NCBI GenBank assembly: GCA_945860705.1
Contig: CAMART010000006.1
Span: forward strand, 62,001 to 126,000
Direction: 5' to 3'
Length of the DNA: 64,000 nt
From: Chitinophaga pinensis
GTDB taxonomy: Bacteria > Bacteroidota > Bacteroidia > Chitinophagales > CAMDFR01
In this document: one piece after another, positions 53,964 through 62,991 of the stretch
Layout of the letters: each line of letters opens with the position of its first letter
How positions within the stretch are numbered: the stretch's first letter is position 1
Position numbers and translations under genes: made by a program
The notes under the pieces: generated by a model
What the model was told of the DNA's origin: nothing
Seen by the model: only the letters and a program-made list of their open reading frames with translations
Databases searched by the model: none

Positions 53964-56507
53964 CTACATCTTAGGATAAACGTGCTGTATGTGTTTGTTG
54001 CTTTTTCTACCTTTCAATCGTTTGTATATTTTCACCAGCTCATACCAAATCACAAATACAAATCCAATACTGATGCTGATAAGAATTTGATTTATACCTA
54101 ATGCGCTAAATTCAAAAAATGTACTTATCGGTTTTATATAAATTGTAAGAGCAGTTATCAAAATTGTTATGCCTATTACTATTGGTATCAAATTGTTTTT
54201 ATAAAATAGAGTAGTGAAGATAGAATAGTAAAATGAACGATTGCTGAGTGTAAGAAATATATTGGAAGATATCAATGTAGTGAATACAATAGTACGTGTG
54301 GTAGATTCGTCATGCGACATATACAAAGCATACTGATAAGCCAAAAGTGTGCCTATAGTTATAAATAATCCTTGGACAATACTGGTAGCTAACTCTTTAA
54401 TATTAAAAAAAGTACTCGATAGGGCTCTAGGTTTTTGTTGCATGGTGTTTTTTTCCATCGGTTCATTTTCATAGATGATAGAGCAGGTAGGACCCATGAT
54501 CAATTCTAAAAAAATAATATGCAATGGCGAAAAAATATTGGGATAAATCCAACCAAGAATCAATGGTATAAATACGGTAAGTATGATGGGTATATGTATA
54601 GATATAATGTATTGAATTGCTTTTTTTAGATTGGTATATATTTTTCTACCCATAGCTACAGCGTCTACCATACGAGCCAAATCATCCTCAACTAAGATAA
54701 GCGACGATGCTTGTTTTGCTATTTCTGTACCTCGCTTACCCATAGCTATACCTATATGTGCCGTTTTGAGTGCTGGTCCATCATTTACTCCATCACCTGT
54801 CATCGCTACTATTTCATGGTTTGCTTTTAGTGCATTTATGATTCTAAGTTTTGCTTCTGGATACATTCTTGTAAAAATATTCGTTTCTACCACTTGCTTT
54901 TGAAATGCATCATCGTCTAGTTTCATCAACTCATCACCACTGATACTTTTTTCATAACCTTTAAATTGAATCTGTTTTGCTATAGATGTTGTAGTAAGCG
55001 CATTATCTCCAGTGATGATTTTTACTTTTATTCCAGCTTCATAAAAACTATTCAGTACTTCTTGAATATTCTTTTTTGGAGGATCATAAAATGAAACTAA
55101 ACCACTAAATTCAAAATTGAATTCTTGTTGTTGTTTTGGAAAATCAGTCCCATTAAATGTTGTACAGGTAGCAACACCCAATACTCGATAACCTTCTTTT
55201 GTGATGGTGTTTATGGCTTCTTGAATAGTTGTTTTTTGTTCAGCGCTTAAATTACAAACTTCTAGAATAGCTTCTGCTGCACCTTTTGTAGCGATGATTC
55301 TTTTTTTGTTTTTATCTTCAAAAATATGCGTCATCATTGGTGGTTTCCCTCCAAGTGGATATTCATGTATCATGCTGTATGCTGTGCGTTCATCATGTTT
55401 ACTTACTTTTTGATAGGCACCATGAAGCGCAATTTCCATGGGGTCAAATGGTATTGGCTCGCTAGCCCACATAGCAATAGTTATTAAATCAATTTCATCA
55501 TTATTGATATGCTCATTATAGTCTACTATTTTATTTGATTTTAAAGAATAGATTTTTGCAAGACTCATTTTATTTTCGGTGATAGTACCAGTTTTATCAG
55601 TACAAATCACAGTAGCACTGCCTAGAGTTTCTACAGTTTTCATTTGTTTTACTACTATACCCAGCTTCATCAGTCGCCATGCACCTAACGCCATGAATGT
55701 AGTAAATGCTACTGGTATTTCTTCGGGCAATATACTCATGGCAAGTGTCAGTGCTTTGAGCAAACTATCTAAGATGTTTTTTGAATGAATGTAGTTGACT
55801 ATCCAAACTATAGCAAATACAATAGCTCCAGCTATGACCATGTATTTTACGAAATTAGAAATTTGAGTTTCTAAAGGAGTTTTTTCTTCTACTATTTTTT
55901 CTAAACTCTTTCCAATATTTCCAAGTTTGGTATTATTGCCTATTGCATTTATTACTACTATAGCCAATCCGCTTGCTACTGAAGTGCCTTGAAAAACTAA
56001 GTTATCTTCTTTTTTACTGTCTTTGAATACTGGCATAGATTCGCCAGTGAGTATAGATTCGTTTACACTAAAATCATTTGATTGAAAAATTTTTCCATCT
56101 GCTGCAATAGAAGTCCCTTCTTCTATCATCAAGTAATCACCTATTACTAATTCTATACTGGGTATCTCTATTATTTTTCCTTCTCTGATTACTTTACAAT
56201 TGGGTTGTGTTATATTCTTGAGTTTTTCTAGTGCATTTCTACTTCTCGAATCTTGATATAATGAAATAGTGGCTACTAATACAATTGCTAGAATCATAAA
56301 AATTCCATCTTCATATTTTCCACTTACAAAATAGATAATAGATGTTGCTAATAAAAGCAAAATCATAGGTTCTTTTAAAAGACTTTTTAATGCTTCTAAA
56401 AATCCATTTTCTTTTTTAAATTCTAGAGAATTTGCTCCATCTTTTTTTCTAGATGATGCTACTTCATCCTTAGATAGACCTTCGATACCAAAGTTGTTTT
56501 TATTCAT
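53964..56507 (-). CDS. Cation-transporting P-type ATPase
   Basis: The 847-residue pump has the P-type core: TGES in the actuator domain, the phosphorylation motif VICTDKTGTIT, KGAAE nucleotide-binding segment, and TGDGVNDGPALK. Ten membrane helices fit the calcium-ATPase layout. In helix 4 the motif is ILPEEIPVAF rather than the PEGLP of SERCA-like calcium pumps; this PEE(I/L)P form marks a distinct group, so the ion (Ca, Mn or another) is uncertain. It is the last gene of the minus-strand metal unit, 17 nt downstream of the membrane-protein gene that precedes it. Confidence 0.9.
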   Translation of the reverse strand: MNKNNFGIEGLSKDEVASSRKKDGANSLEFKKENGFLEALKSLLKEPMILLLLATSIIYFVSGKYEDGIFMILAIVLVATISLYQDSRSRNALEKLKNITQPNCKVIREGKIIEIPSIELVIGDYLMIEEGTSIAADGKIFQSNDFSVNESILTGESMPVFKDSKKEDNLVFQGTSVASGLAIVVINAIGNNTKLGNIGKSLEKIVEEKTPLETQISNFVKYMVIAGAIVFAIVWIVNYIHSKNILDSLLKALTLAMSILPEEIPVAFTTFMALGAWRLMKLGIVVKQMKTVETLGSATVICTDKTGTITENKMSLAKIYSLKSNKIVDYNEHINNDEIDLITIAMWASEPIPFDPMEIALHGAYQKVSKHDERTAYSMIHEYPLGGKPPMMTHIFEDKNKKRIIATKGAAEAILEVCNLSAEQKTTIQEAINTITKEGYRVLGVATCTTFNGTDFPKQQQEFNFEFSGLVSFYDPPKKNIQEVLNSFYEAGIKVKIITGDNALTTTSIAKQIQFKGYEKSISGDELMKLDDDAFQKQVVETNIFTRMYPEAKLRIINALKANHEIVAMTGDGVNDGPALKTAHIGIAMGKRGTEIAKQASSLILVEDDLARMVDAVAMGRKIYTNLKKAIQYIISIHIPIILTVFIPLILGWIYPNIFSPLHIIFLELIMGPTCSIIYENEPMEKNTMQQKPRALSSTFFNIKELATSIVQGLFITIGTLLAYQYALYMSHDESTTRTIVFTTLISSNIFLTLSNRSFYYSIFTTLFYKNNLIPIVIGITILITALTIYIKPISTFFEFSALGINQILISISIGFVFVIWYELVKIYKRLKGRKSNKHIQHVYPKM

Positions 56508-56524
56508 AGATTTGATATATAAAA

Positions 56525-57019
56525 CTAATCCTCATCCTCATCTGTAGGCTTTGATTCAGGTGTGATATTTTGACCCGTATCATTTCTTATTTCACTATGT
56601 CTTATTTCACCACCAGTAGTTCCTGTTCTAGATGCAAAAAATAGTACTACTGCTGCATATATCAATACTACATAAGTGAAAATAGTAGCATATGATTTTT
56701 GTTTCCAAGTAGCTAAAAAACCAGCCAGTGAAACAACACCTAATATATACGAAAGAATGATAAATACTTCTGCTGCTTCCTCATGCGTATGTATTATTTG
56801 TTCGCTAACTCCTGGTAGATTTTCAACTATTTCTTCTGCGCCATCACCAGTAGCCGCTGCAGGAAATGTACAAATAGCTCCTAATACAAAAATTAAAAAA
56901 GCTGCTTTTTTTATATCATTTGATTTAAAAATGATGCCACCGAGCATTACTAAAAATCCTATGATAGGTATTATAATTGGTAGATGGTTTACGAGTAGAT
57001 GATAATGTGCTTGGTTCAT
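56525..57019 (-). CDS. Four-helix membrane protein (DUF2231-like)
   Basis: The 164-residue protein has four hydrophobic helices: residues about 10-28 (HLPIIIPIIGFLVMLGGII), 37-55, 85-102 and 108-127. A short His-bearing loop (EQIIHTHEEAAEVF) lies between helices 2 and 3, and the tail is acidic (KPTDEDED). The HLLVNHLPIIIPIIGF start is typical of DUF2231-like membrane proteins, whose role is unknown. It lies between the ferritin-VIT1 and P-type ATPase genes, so a link to metal stress is plausible. Confidence 0.65.
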   Translation of the reverse strand: MNQAHYHLLVNHLPIIIPIIGFLVMLGGIIFKSNDIKKAAFLIFVLGAICTFPAAATGDGAEEIVENLPGVSEQIIHTHEEAAEVFIILSYILGVVSLAGFLATWKQKSYATIFTYVVLIYAAVVLFFASRTGTTGGEIRHSEIRNDTGQNITPESKPTDEDED

Positions 57020-57053
57020 TTGATGTAATTTTTAATTGTTATAAAAATATTTA

Positions 57054-58154
57054 TTAACCGATAATTGAAACTCCTATTAACTTGCCGATTCCAAATGTAA
57101 TTGCAGCCGCTATAAGTCCGAATAATACTTGTCTAAAACCTGAATACCATACATTTTTACCAGTAAAAAGAGTAATAGCTGCACCAATCACAAACAGCCC
57201 AATCGCACTTAATATAGTACTAAATAATACTGCTTGCATACCACCAATAAAGAAAAAAGGTAATACGGGTATAATAGCACCAAATGCAAATAAAACAAAG
57301 GATGTAATAGCGGCTTCCATAGCAGAGCCTTTTAGATCTTCTGGATTGATACCTAGTTCTTCTTTTATGAGTATCTCATGAGCATGGTCTTTATTCAAAA
57401 TTATTTCACTGGCCATTTGCTTTGCTTGTGCTTCTGGAATTCCTTTAGATAAATAAATGAGCGCTATTTCTTTTTCTTCTCCTTCAGGATTGGTTTCTAT
57501 TTCGTCCATCTCTAGTTGCATTTGGTTTTCATAGAGTTCTTGTGAACTTTTTACAGATATCCATTCCCCTAAAGCCATAGATAAGGCACCAGCCAATAAT
57601 CCTGCAATACCAGTAAGTAGCACTTCTTTTTGTCCGCTTGATGCACCTGCTATACCCATCACTAAACTAAAATTGGATACCAATCCATCATTGCCACCCA
57701 ATACTGCTGCTCTTAATGCATTGCCACCAACAGAACGGTGTCTTTTTTCAAATCTTGCTAAACTTGCTCCAGAAACTTTTGGGTTATTTTCTAAAATATT
57801 TTTTAAAATAGTAACATGTGCTGTATCAGATATAGAACGTGTAGATTTATTTTTTGATTTAATATTAATGATTGAGTTTGATAGACTTTTTTCAGTATCC
57901 ATCAGTACGCCTAATATATAGTCGTATCCGATTGTTTTACCTATTATGTTTAAAATTTTTGCACGAGTAGATGGCTTAGGGAGCAATGATATATCTATAT
58001 TGTTTTTCTTCATAAATGCATTTGCATGACCTAGCTCTATTTCACTCATCTGAAAAAAAATAGTAGCTATATTCTTATCTTCTTCATGCTCTGCTAGTAT
58101 TTTGTAGAGGTAACTTGCATCTACCTCTGTTTGTATGTTTTTAAATATATCCAT
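57054..58154 (-). CDS. mbfA: Ferritin-like/VIT1 fusion (MbfA-type iron exporter)
   Basis: The 366-residue protein has an N-terminal rubrerythrin-like domain (residues 1-110) with diiron ligands in EVDASYLYKILAEHEED, FFQMSEIELGHANAF and DTEKSLSNSI. The C-terminal CCC1/VIT1 domain (about 140-366) begins GGNALRAAVLGGNDGLVSNFSLVMGIAGA and has five helices including GALSMALGEWISVKSSQE. MbfA proteins oxidise ferrous iron and export it from the cytoplasm under iron or peroxide stress; VIT1 relatives also move Mn. It is the first gene of the unit that continues to the P-type ATPase. Confidence 0.88.
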   Translation of the reverse strand: MDIFKNIQTEVDASYLYKILAEHEEDKNIATIFFQMSEIELGHANAFMKKNNIDISLLPKPSTRAKILNIIGKTIGYDYILGVLMDTEKSLSNSIINIKSKNKSTRSISDTAHVTILKNILENNPKVSGASLARFEKRHRSVGGNALRAAVLGGNDGLVSNFSLVMGIAGASSGQKEVLLTGIAGLLAGALSMALGEWISVKSSQELYENQMQLEMDEIETNPEGEEKEIALIYLSKGIPEAQAKQMASEIILNKDHAHEILIKEELGINPEDLKGSAMEAAITSFVLFAFGAIIPVLPFFFIGGMQAVLFSTILSAIGLFVIGAAITLFTGKNVWYSGFRQVLFGLIAAAITFGIGKLIGVSIIG

Positions 58155-58702
58155 AATATCAGTACTTACTATATAGTTAACAACCCGTGTTTAACGAATT
58201 TAGTTCATTAATAATGTTATTAGTTAAATACTTATGAACATAATAAAATAAGGCCAATAAAAATCTTTTATTAGCCTTTATATTAAAACATGGAATTTCC
58301 ATAATATTAGAACTCCTATGACCTCGAAATAAATAAATTACAAAACAAAGGCTTTTTTGGCGTGGATTTATGCAATTTAAAAAAGTAGGCTGAGGACTAC
58401 TTTTAATTATAGTGGAATTTAGCTTACATCCTACATTTTTTTAAATGAAAAAAGACTGAAGAATTTGTTTTTATTTATTTTGCAGACTTGTCTCGTCTAA
58501 AGTTGACGAGATTGTTTCTTTTGTTTCAAGACAAAAGAAATCGCCAAAGACAAAAATGCTCATAAGCAAAAATGCTTTTATAATATTAAAACTATAATCA
58601 TAACCTTAACAAACAATAATCGATTTTATGCTAAAAAGATAAAAAAAATTATAGAAGCAACTTTTTATTCTTATCTAACGTTTTACAACCAAATTCACAA
58701 AT
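58155..58702. other. 548-nt AT-rich intergenic region with hairpins, no gene seen
   Basis: No convincing open frame. It holds three hairpins: 58250-58278 (AAGGC-AATAAAA with TTTTATT-GCCTT, one mismatch), 58491-58511 (7-bp stem TCTCGTC/GACGAGA) and 58515-58540 (perfect 10-bp stem TTTCTTTTGT/ACAAAAGAAA, 6-nt loop). The last two lie side by side, as in eroded repeats seen elsewhere in this phylum. The first lies about 95 nt upstream of mbfA and might be a control site. Promoters for the divergent mbfA and lipoprotein genes must lie here; I found no clear TAnnTTTG. Confidence 0.6.
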
Positions 58703-59107
58703 ATGAAAAACACATACAAATTATTTATTATCTTTTTAGTTTTTTCAACTTTATTATCTTCTTGTTTATCGTTGCCTATTAGTAGTTCCAGAAGTGGAAG
58801 TATTAGCGTTATAAACAATGAAAATAACATCGAACCGATAAAAAGAGATGAATACGAATTATTAAATACCGTAACTGCTAAAACCAGAGGTACAAGAATC
58901 TATTTTTTATTTATTCCATTAGGAAAATTAAAATCAGATGGGCAGTTAAAAGAAGATGCCTATTATAAAGCAGTTAGTGAAACTAAAGATGCTGATGGCC
59001 TTGTTTTACCACATTATACTATCAAGAAAAAAGTATTTCCTTTTTTACTTATTAATGTAATTGTAAGAGAAGCACAAGTAAGCGGACGAGCTATTAAACT
59101 TAAATAA
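58703..59107 (+). CDS. Small lipoprotein of unknown function
   Basis: The 134-residue protein has a lipobox (TLLSSC, Cys21), a Ser/Asn-rich stretch and a compact domain (EYELLNTVTAKTRGTRIYFLFIPLGKLKSDGQLKEDAYYKAVSETKDADGLVLPHYTIKKKVFPFLLINVIVREAQVSGRAIKLK). This looks like a family of short outer-membrane-associated lipoproteins in Bacteroidota whose role is not known to me. It stands alone after a long AT-rich spacer. Confidence 0.72.
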   Translation: MKNTYKLFIIFLVFSTLLSSCLSLPISSSRSGSISVINNENNIEPIKRDEYELLNTVTAKTRGTRIYFLFIPLGKLKSDGQLKEDAYYKAVSETKDADGLVLPHYTIKKKVFPFLLINVIVREAQVSGRAIKLK

Positions 59108-59151
59108 TGTCAAGAATAATTATAGATTTTGTTAGATAAATGATAGAGTGT

Positions 59152-60624
59152 TTATTCTACATCAAAATTATTCAAATCAATCATACTACCAAGTAAATCA
59201 TTGAACTGAACACCATTGCCTATTGTACTTCTACCAAGTTGAGAGCATTCAGCAAGCGCATGTAAGATAAATTCTTTATATACATATTTTTCATCCGCAT
59301 TTAAGTCAGGCATATATTCTTTTAGCAAAAGTTCTAGTGCTTCTATACTATCCAATTTTTTCTTGTATGTAGCATCATCATCCGATATGAGTATCGATAT
59401 ATTGTCTTGTGCAGTAAACCAATCTGCTACCGCTTGATAAATATTGATTTGTTTTTTCTTTTTAAGTTTAGTAGGGTCAGGAAATATACTGGTGAAATGA
59501 TTTCTTATTGCTTTACCTATGAGTTGTTGAACTACATTCACAGGACCTTCTATTTCACCTTCATATACCATTTCTATTTTTCCATTCACCGCAGTGATGA
59601 TAGCCCACATATCGCTGATACGTGCAGTAGTAGAGCTATCATTGTTTTGCATCATACGAAGCTCTGCCGCACTCACTACATTTTCAAATGATGATATCGT
59701 GAGTCGAGCACTCACACCACTTTTTGCATCTACATATTCACTATCTCTTGCTTCAAAAGCCACACGTTCTATCAGCGTTTTTATCAAGTCACTTACTTGT
59801 ATTTGCTCTAGTTGACTTGTGCTTAGTTTTGCTTCTTGCTCCGTTATTTTTTTAGAAAGTTCTATCGATTTTGGATAGTGCGTGAGTATCTGCGAGCCTA
59901 TTCTATCTTTGAGTGGCGTCACTATAGAGCCTCTATTGGTATAGTCTTCAGGGTTGGCTGTGAAAACAAATTGTATATCTAGCGGAATTCTAAATTTGAA
60001 ACCTCGTATTTGTATATCGCCTTCTTGTAAAATATTAAATAGCGATACTTGTATTCTTGCTTGTAGATCGGGCAATTCATTTATCACAAAAATCATTCTA
60101 TTGGAGCGAGGTATAATACCGAAATGAATCACACGTTCATCTGCATACGATATTTTTAGATTGGCCGCTTTTATTGGGTCTACGTCACCTATCAAATCCG
60201 CAACACTTACATCTGGAGTAGCCAATTTTTCTCCAAAACGTTCGTTTCTATGTAGCCAAGATATGGGAGTTTCGTCACCATACTCTTCTATCATTTTTTT
60301 TGCATGATAGGAGATAGGATTATACGGACAACTATTCAATTCGCATCCAGTTATTACAGGTATCCACTCATCGAGTAGTTCGGTGAGTTGTCTAGCTATT
60401 CTAGTTTTTGCTTGACCACGCAAGCCTAGCAAATTGATATTGTGTTTAGATAAGATGGCTCTCTGCAAATCTGGAATCACCGTATCATCATATCCCAAAA
60501 TACCTTCAAATATTTTTTCTTTATTTTTTAGTTTATGGATGAGGTTGCTACGAAGTTCCTCTTTTATACTCTTGTATTGATACGCTGTTTTTTTAAGTGC
60601 TGCTATATTTTTTGGATGTGACAT
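59152..60624 (-). CDS. MoxR/magnesium-chelatase-like AAA ATPase
   Basis: The 490-residue protein resembles the ChlI/MoxR group of AAA ATPases: IFEGILGYDDTVIPDLQRAILSKHNINLLGLRGQAKTRIARQL, with Walker A GLRGQAKT, and IFVINELPDLQARIQVSLFNILQEGDIQIRG in the place of Walker B, where NE replaces the usual DE. FVFTANPEDYTNRGSIVTPLKDRIGSQI is the sensor region. The C-terminal half is a helical lid. It is paired with a von Willebrand A protein (60643-61737), as MoxR ATPases usually are; together they may insert metals into or remodel a client protein. Spacing 18 nt implies one operon. Confidence 0.85.
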   Translation of the reverse strand: MSHPKNIAALKKTAYQYKSIKEELRSNLIHKLKNKEKIFEGILGYDDTVIPDLQRAILSKHNINLLGLRGQAKTRIARQLTELLDEWIPVITGCELNSCPYNPISYHAKKMIEEYGDETPISWLHRNERFGEKLATPDVSVADLIGDVDPIKAANLKISYADERVIHFGIIPRSNRMIFVINELPDLQARIQVSLFNILQEGDIQIRGFKFRIPLDIQFVFTANPEDYTNRGSIVTPLKDRIGSQILTHYPKSIELSKKITEQEAKLSTSQLEQIQVSDLIKTLIERVAFEARDSEYVDAKSGVSARLTISSFENVVSAAELRMMQNNDSSTTARISDMWAIITAVNGKIEMVYEGEIEGPVNVVQQLIGKAIRNHFTSIFPDPTKLKKKKQINIYQAVADWFTAQDNISILISDDDATYKKKLDSIEALELLLKEYMPDLNADEKYVYKEFILHALAECSQLGRSTIGNGVQFNDLLGSMIDLNNFDVE

Positions 60625-60642
60625 ATATATGTTTATTGTTTA

Positions 60643-61737
60643 TTATCGTACGTTTCTTTTTTTGTTTCTTTCAAAATCCTCAAAGATATATTCGCCCAAT
60701 CCTTGAAGAGAAGTGTAGAAAGCTTTGCCATTATTAGCTTCTGTAAAATCATTGACAAATTCTTGTAAGTATGGGTCAGTAGTGACCATAAAAGTTGTGA
60801 TTGGTATTTTTAGTTTTCTACAGCTTTGTGCTAGACGCAAACATTTATTGACTATTTTTTTATCTAAGCCAAAACTATTTTTATAGTATTCGCCTTTTTC
60901 TTTTATACAGCTCGGTTTCCCATCCGTGATCATAAAAATTTGTTTATTCGCATTTTTTCTTCTTCTGAGCAAATCCATAGCCAGCTCTAGACCAGCTACA
61001 GTATTGGTATGATAAGGACCCACTTGCAAGTAAGGCAAATCTTTGATTTGTATTTGCCAAGCATCATTTCCAAATACTACTATGTCTAAAGTATCTTTCG
61101 GATATTTCGTTTTTATCAATTCTGCCAATGCCATGGCTACGTTTTTAGCAGGCGTGATTCTATCTTCTCCATAGAGTATCATGGAGTGTGATATATCTAT
61201 CATCAATACCGTAGAGGTTTGTGATTTATGCTCTTTTTCATGCACGTACAAGTCATTTTCGGTCATCACAAAATCACTGATACCATTATTGATTTGTGCA
61301 TTTTTGAAGGATTCGAGCATCGCTATTTGCTCTACCGAATCGCCAAATTGATAGGAGCGAAGGTCGGCGGTTTTTTCATCGCCAGTACCTGTATGATAGG
61401 TTTTATGATTGCCTCTAGTTGTTTTTTTTAGTTTGCCAAATACTCGTTCCAAGGCTTGTTGGCGAATACTTTTCTCGGTTTTTGGTGTGATGATTTGTTG
61501 GCCGTTATTTTCAGGATCTTCTTTGATATAGCCTTTATCTTTCAGGTCAGAAATAAAATCTGCTAGACCATATTTTTGATTAAAAAACTGGTATTCTTTA
61601 TCCAATTCTTTCAGCCAGTCGAGCCCTTCAGCTACATCGCCATTGGTGAATGTGAGTATCTGTTTGAAGATATCAAAAATAGCATCAAACGGATCTTTGT
61701 GTTGTTTTTTAAAAGCAGAAAAATTAAACCCTTTCAT
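60643..61737 (-). CDS. Von Willebrand factor A domain protein (partner of the MoxR-like ATPase)
   Basis: The 364-residue protein has an N-terminal helical region of about 170 residues and a C-terminal VWA domain with a complete MIDAS: TVLMIDISHSM (DxSxS), GPYHTNTVAGLELAMD (Thr) and FMITDGKPS (Asp). It should bind a metal-coordinated client and cooperate with the ATPase encoded by the next gene. It is the first gene of that operon; no signal peptide is visible, so it is cytoplasmic. Confidence 0.87.
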   Translation of the reverse strand: MKGFNFSAFKKQHKDPFDAIFDIFKQILTFTNGDVAEGLDWLKELDKEYQFFNQKYGLADFISDLKDKGYIKEDPENNGQQIITPKTEKSIRQQALERVFGKLKKTTRGNHKTYHTGTGDEKTADLRSYQFGDSVEQIAMLESFKNAQINNGISDFVMTENDLYVHEKEHKSQTSTVLMIDISHSMILYGEDRITPAKNVAMALAELIKTKYPKDTLDIVVFGNDAWQIQIKDLPYLQVGPYHTNTVAGLELAMDLLRRRKNANKQIFMITDGKPSCIKEKGEYYKNSFGLDKKIVNKCLRLAQSCRKLKIPITTFMVTTDPYLQEFVNDFTEANNGKAFYTSLQGLGEYIFEDFERNKKRNVR

Positions 61738-61795
61738 AGAACTAAATTAACGCAAAAAAGATAAGAATAGTTTTTAATTCTATTTTAATAAATCT

Positions 61796-61893
61796 ATTTG
61801 GAGCTATTTCCTGTTATCAGCTGTATCTGCTCTCCTTCGTCGAGCAGGATACCGCTTCTACTTGTCACGACATAGGCGTGATCAGGGCTATTA
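61796..61893. repeat. REP-like palindromic region upstream of the transposase
   Basis: Several hairpins are stacked: 61825-61832 with 61842-61850 (one bulge) and TCACG-ACATAGG-CGTGA at 61865-61881. The run is G+C-richer than its surroundings, as REP/RAYT-associated repeats are in this phylum. Confidence 0.7.
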
Positions 61894-61910
61894 AAATAGA
61901 TACAAGCTCA

Positions 61911-61957
61911 TATCTCGCGCAAGCTTTAGTGAGGTACGAGCGATGCTTGTGTGAGGT
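61911..61957. repeat. Inverted partial copy of the downstream REP hairpin
   Basis: ATCTCGCGCAAGC (61912-61924) and TGCTTGTGTG (61944-61953) are the reverse complements of the ends of the hairpin sequences at 62551-62586 and 62628-62663. The middle differs. Together they make inverted repeats round the transposase. Confidence 0.75.
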
Positions 61958-61993
61958 AAAAATAAAATATATCTTTGGTAAATAAAATATCAA

Positions 61994-62542
61994 ATGAGTG
62001 TCCGTTATAAATTTAGAAATCAAGAAAAATTATATTTCATTAGTTTCTCTATAGTCTATTGGATAGATTTATTTATTAGAAATGAATACAAAGATATATT
62101 GATAGAGAGTCTTCGTTTCTGTCAGAAAGAAAAAGGTTTAGATATATATGCTTGGTGTATCATGACTAGCCATGTTCATATGATTATAGGCACAAGAAAA
62201 GATAAAATGGAAAACATAATGAGAGATTATAAAAGTCATACATCACGTACACTTAAAAAAGCTATTAAAGATAATCCAATAGAAAGCAGAAAGGAATGGA
62301 TGCTATGGCTCATGGAAAGAGCAGGTAAGAAAAATAGTAATAATGCTAATTTTCAATTGTGGAGACAAGATAACCATCCCATAGAGTTATGGGATAATTA
62401 TATGCTTGAACAAAAACTAAATTATATCCATCAAAATCCTGTAGAAGCAGGAATAGTAGATAAAGCAGAAAACTATACATATAGTAGTGCTGGAGATTAT
62501 TCAGATAAAAAAGGATTGCTAGATATAATATTGATAAGATAA
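61994..62542 (+). CDS. REP-associated tyrosine transposase (RAYT, Y1_Tnp)
   Basis: The 182-residue protein has the HUH motif in AWCIMTSHVHMIIG and the conserved end YMLEQKLNYIHQNPVEAGIVDKAENYTYSSAGDY. RAYT proteins nick single-stranded DNA and are tied to REP hairpins, which they copy or spread. The flanks fit: a stack of REP-like palindromes and an inverted copy lie upstream, and a hairpin follows downstream. The last 30 nt of the gene and that hairpin are duplicated in tandem (77-bp unit at 62513-62666). The gene is intact. Confidence 0.9.
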   Translation: MSVRYKFRNQEKLYFISFSIVYWIDLFIRNEYKDILIESLRFCQKEKGLDIYAWCIMTSHVHMIIGTRKDKMENIMRDYKSHTSRTLKKAIKDNPIESRKEWMLWLMERAGKKNSNNANFQLWRQDNHPIELWDNYMLEQKLNYIHQNPVEAGIVDKAENYTYSSAGDYSDKKGLLDIILIR

Positions 62543-62666
62543 ATAATGTACACACAAGCACCGCTTTGCTAATGCTTGCGCGAGATGGGGGATTGCTAGA
62601 TATAATATTGATAAGATAAATAATGTACACACAAGCACCGCTTTGCTATTGCTTGCGCGAGATGGG
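62513..62666 (+). repeat. Tandem 77-bp duplication of the transposase 3' end plus REP hairpin
   Basis: Copy one is 62513-62589 and copy two 62590-62666. They differ by one base that I can see (GCTAATGC versus GCTATTGC). Each begins with the last codons of the transposase and ends with the CACACAAGCA...GCTTGCGCGAGAT hairpin. Confidence 0.92.
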
Positions 62667-62901
62667 GAATATGTGCTCCATATTTTTCTTTAATAAAATT
62701 ATCTATTTGTGTAAATAATAAAGATTTTGTCTGAGCTGTTATAACAGTTTTTATAGTAGTTACTATTTCGCCATTTTCTATTTTGTATGATACATTTTCT
62801 TTGTCGATAGTCACATTTGCAAACAGTTGCTCTTTCAGTAAGTCTTCTACTAGGTGCTGTGCATTTATAGTTTGTTCTAGATATATTATTATGTTTACCA
62901 T
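62596..62901 (-). pseudogene. CutA-like (PII-fold) gene, 3' end replaced by the transposase repeat
   Basis: The first about 78 residues (62667-62901) look like a CutA-type divalent-cation-tolerance protein as found in this phylum: MVNIIIYLEQTINAQHLVEDLLKEQLFANVTIDKENVSYKIENGEIVTTIKTVITAQTKSLLFTQIDNFIKEKYGAHIP. CutA normally has about 25 more residues ending in a strand and helix. Here, right after HIP, the frame runs into the 77-bp repeat and adds HLAQAIAKRCLCVHYLSYQYYI, which is not protein-like for this family. Insertion of the RAYT element has therefore cut the gene. The rest of the gene is not obvious on the far side. Confidence 0.6.
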
Positions 62902-62991
62902 ATTTGAGGATTTAAATTGATAACCAATAATACAAAAGAAAAGTTGAATTTAATATATTAATTTATGTTAAGACAATCGCTAGCGTTTAAA

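Noticed and set aside
62346-62630. Minus-strand open frame across the transposase 3' end
   Set aside because: It is antisense to a well-supported RAYT gene and includes the duplicated repeat; no family resemblance.
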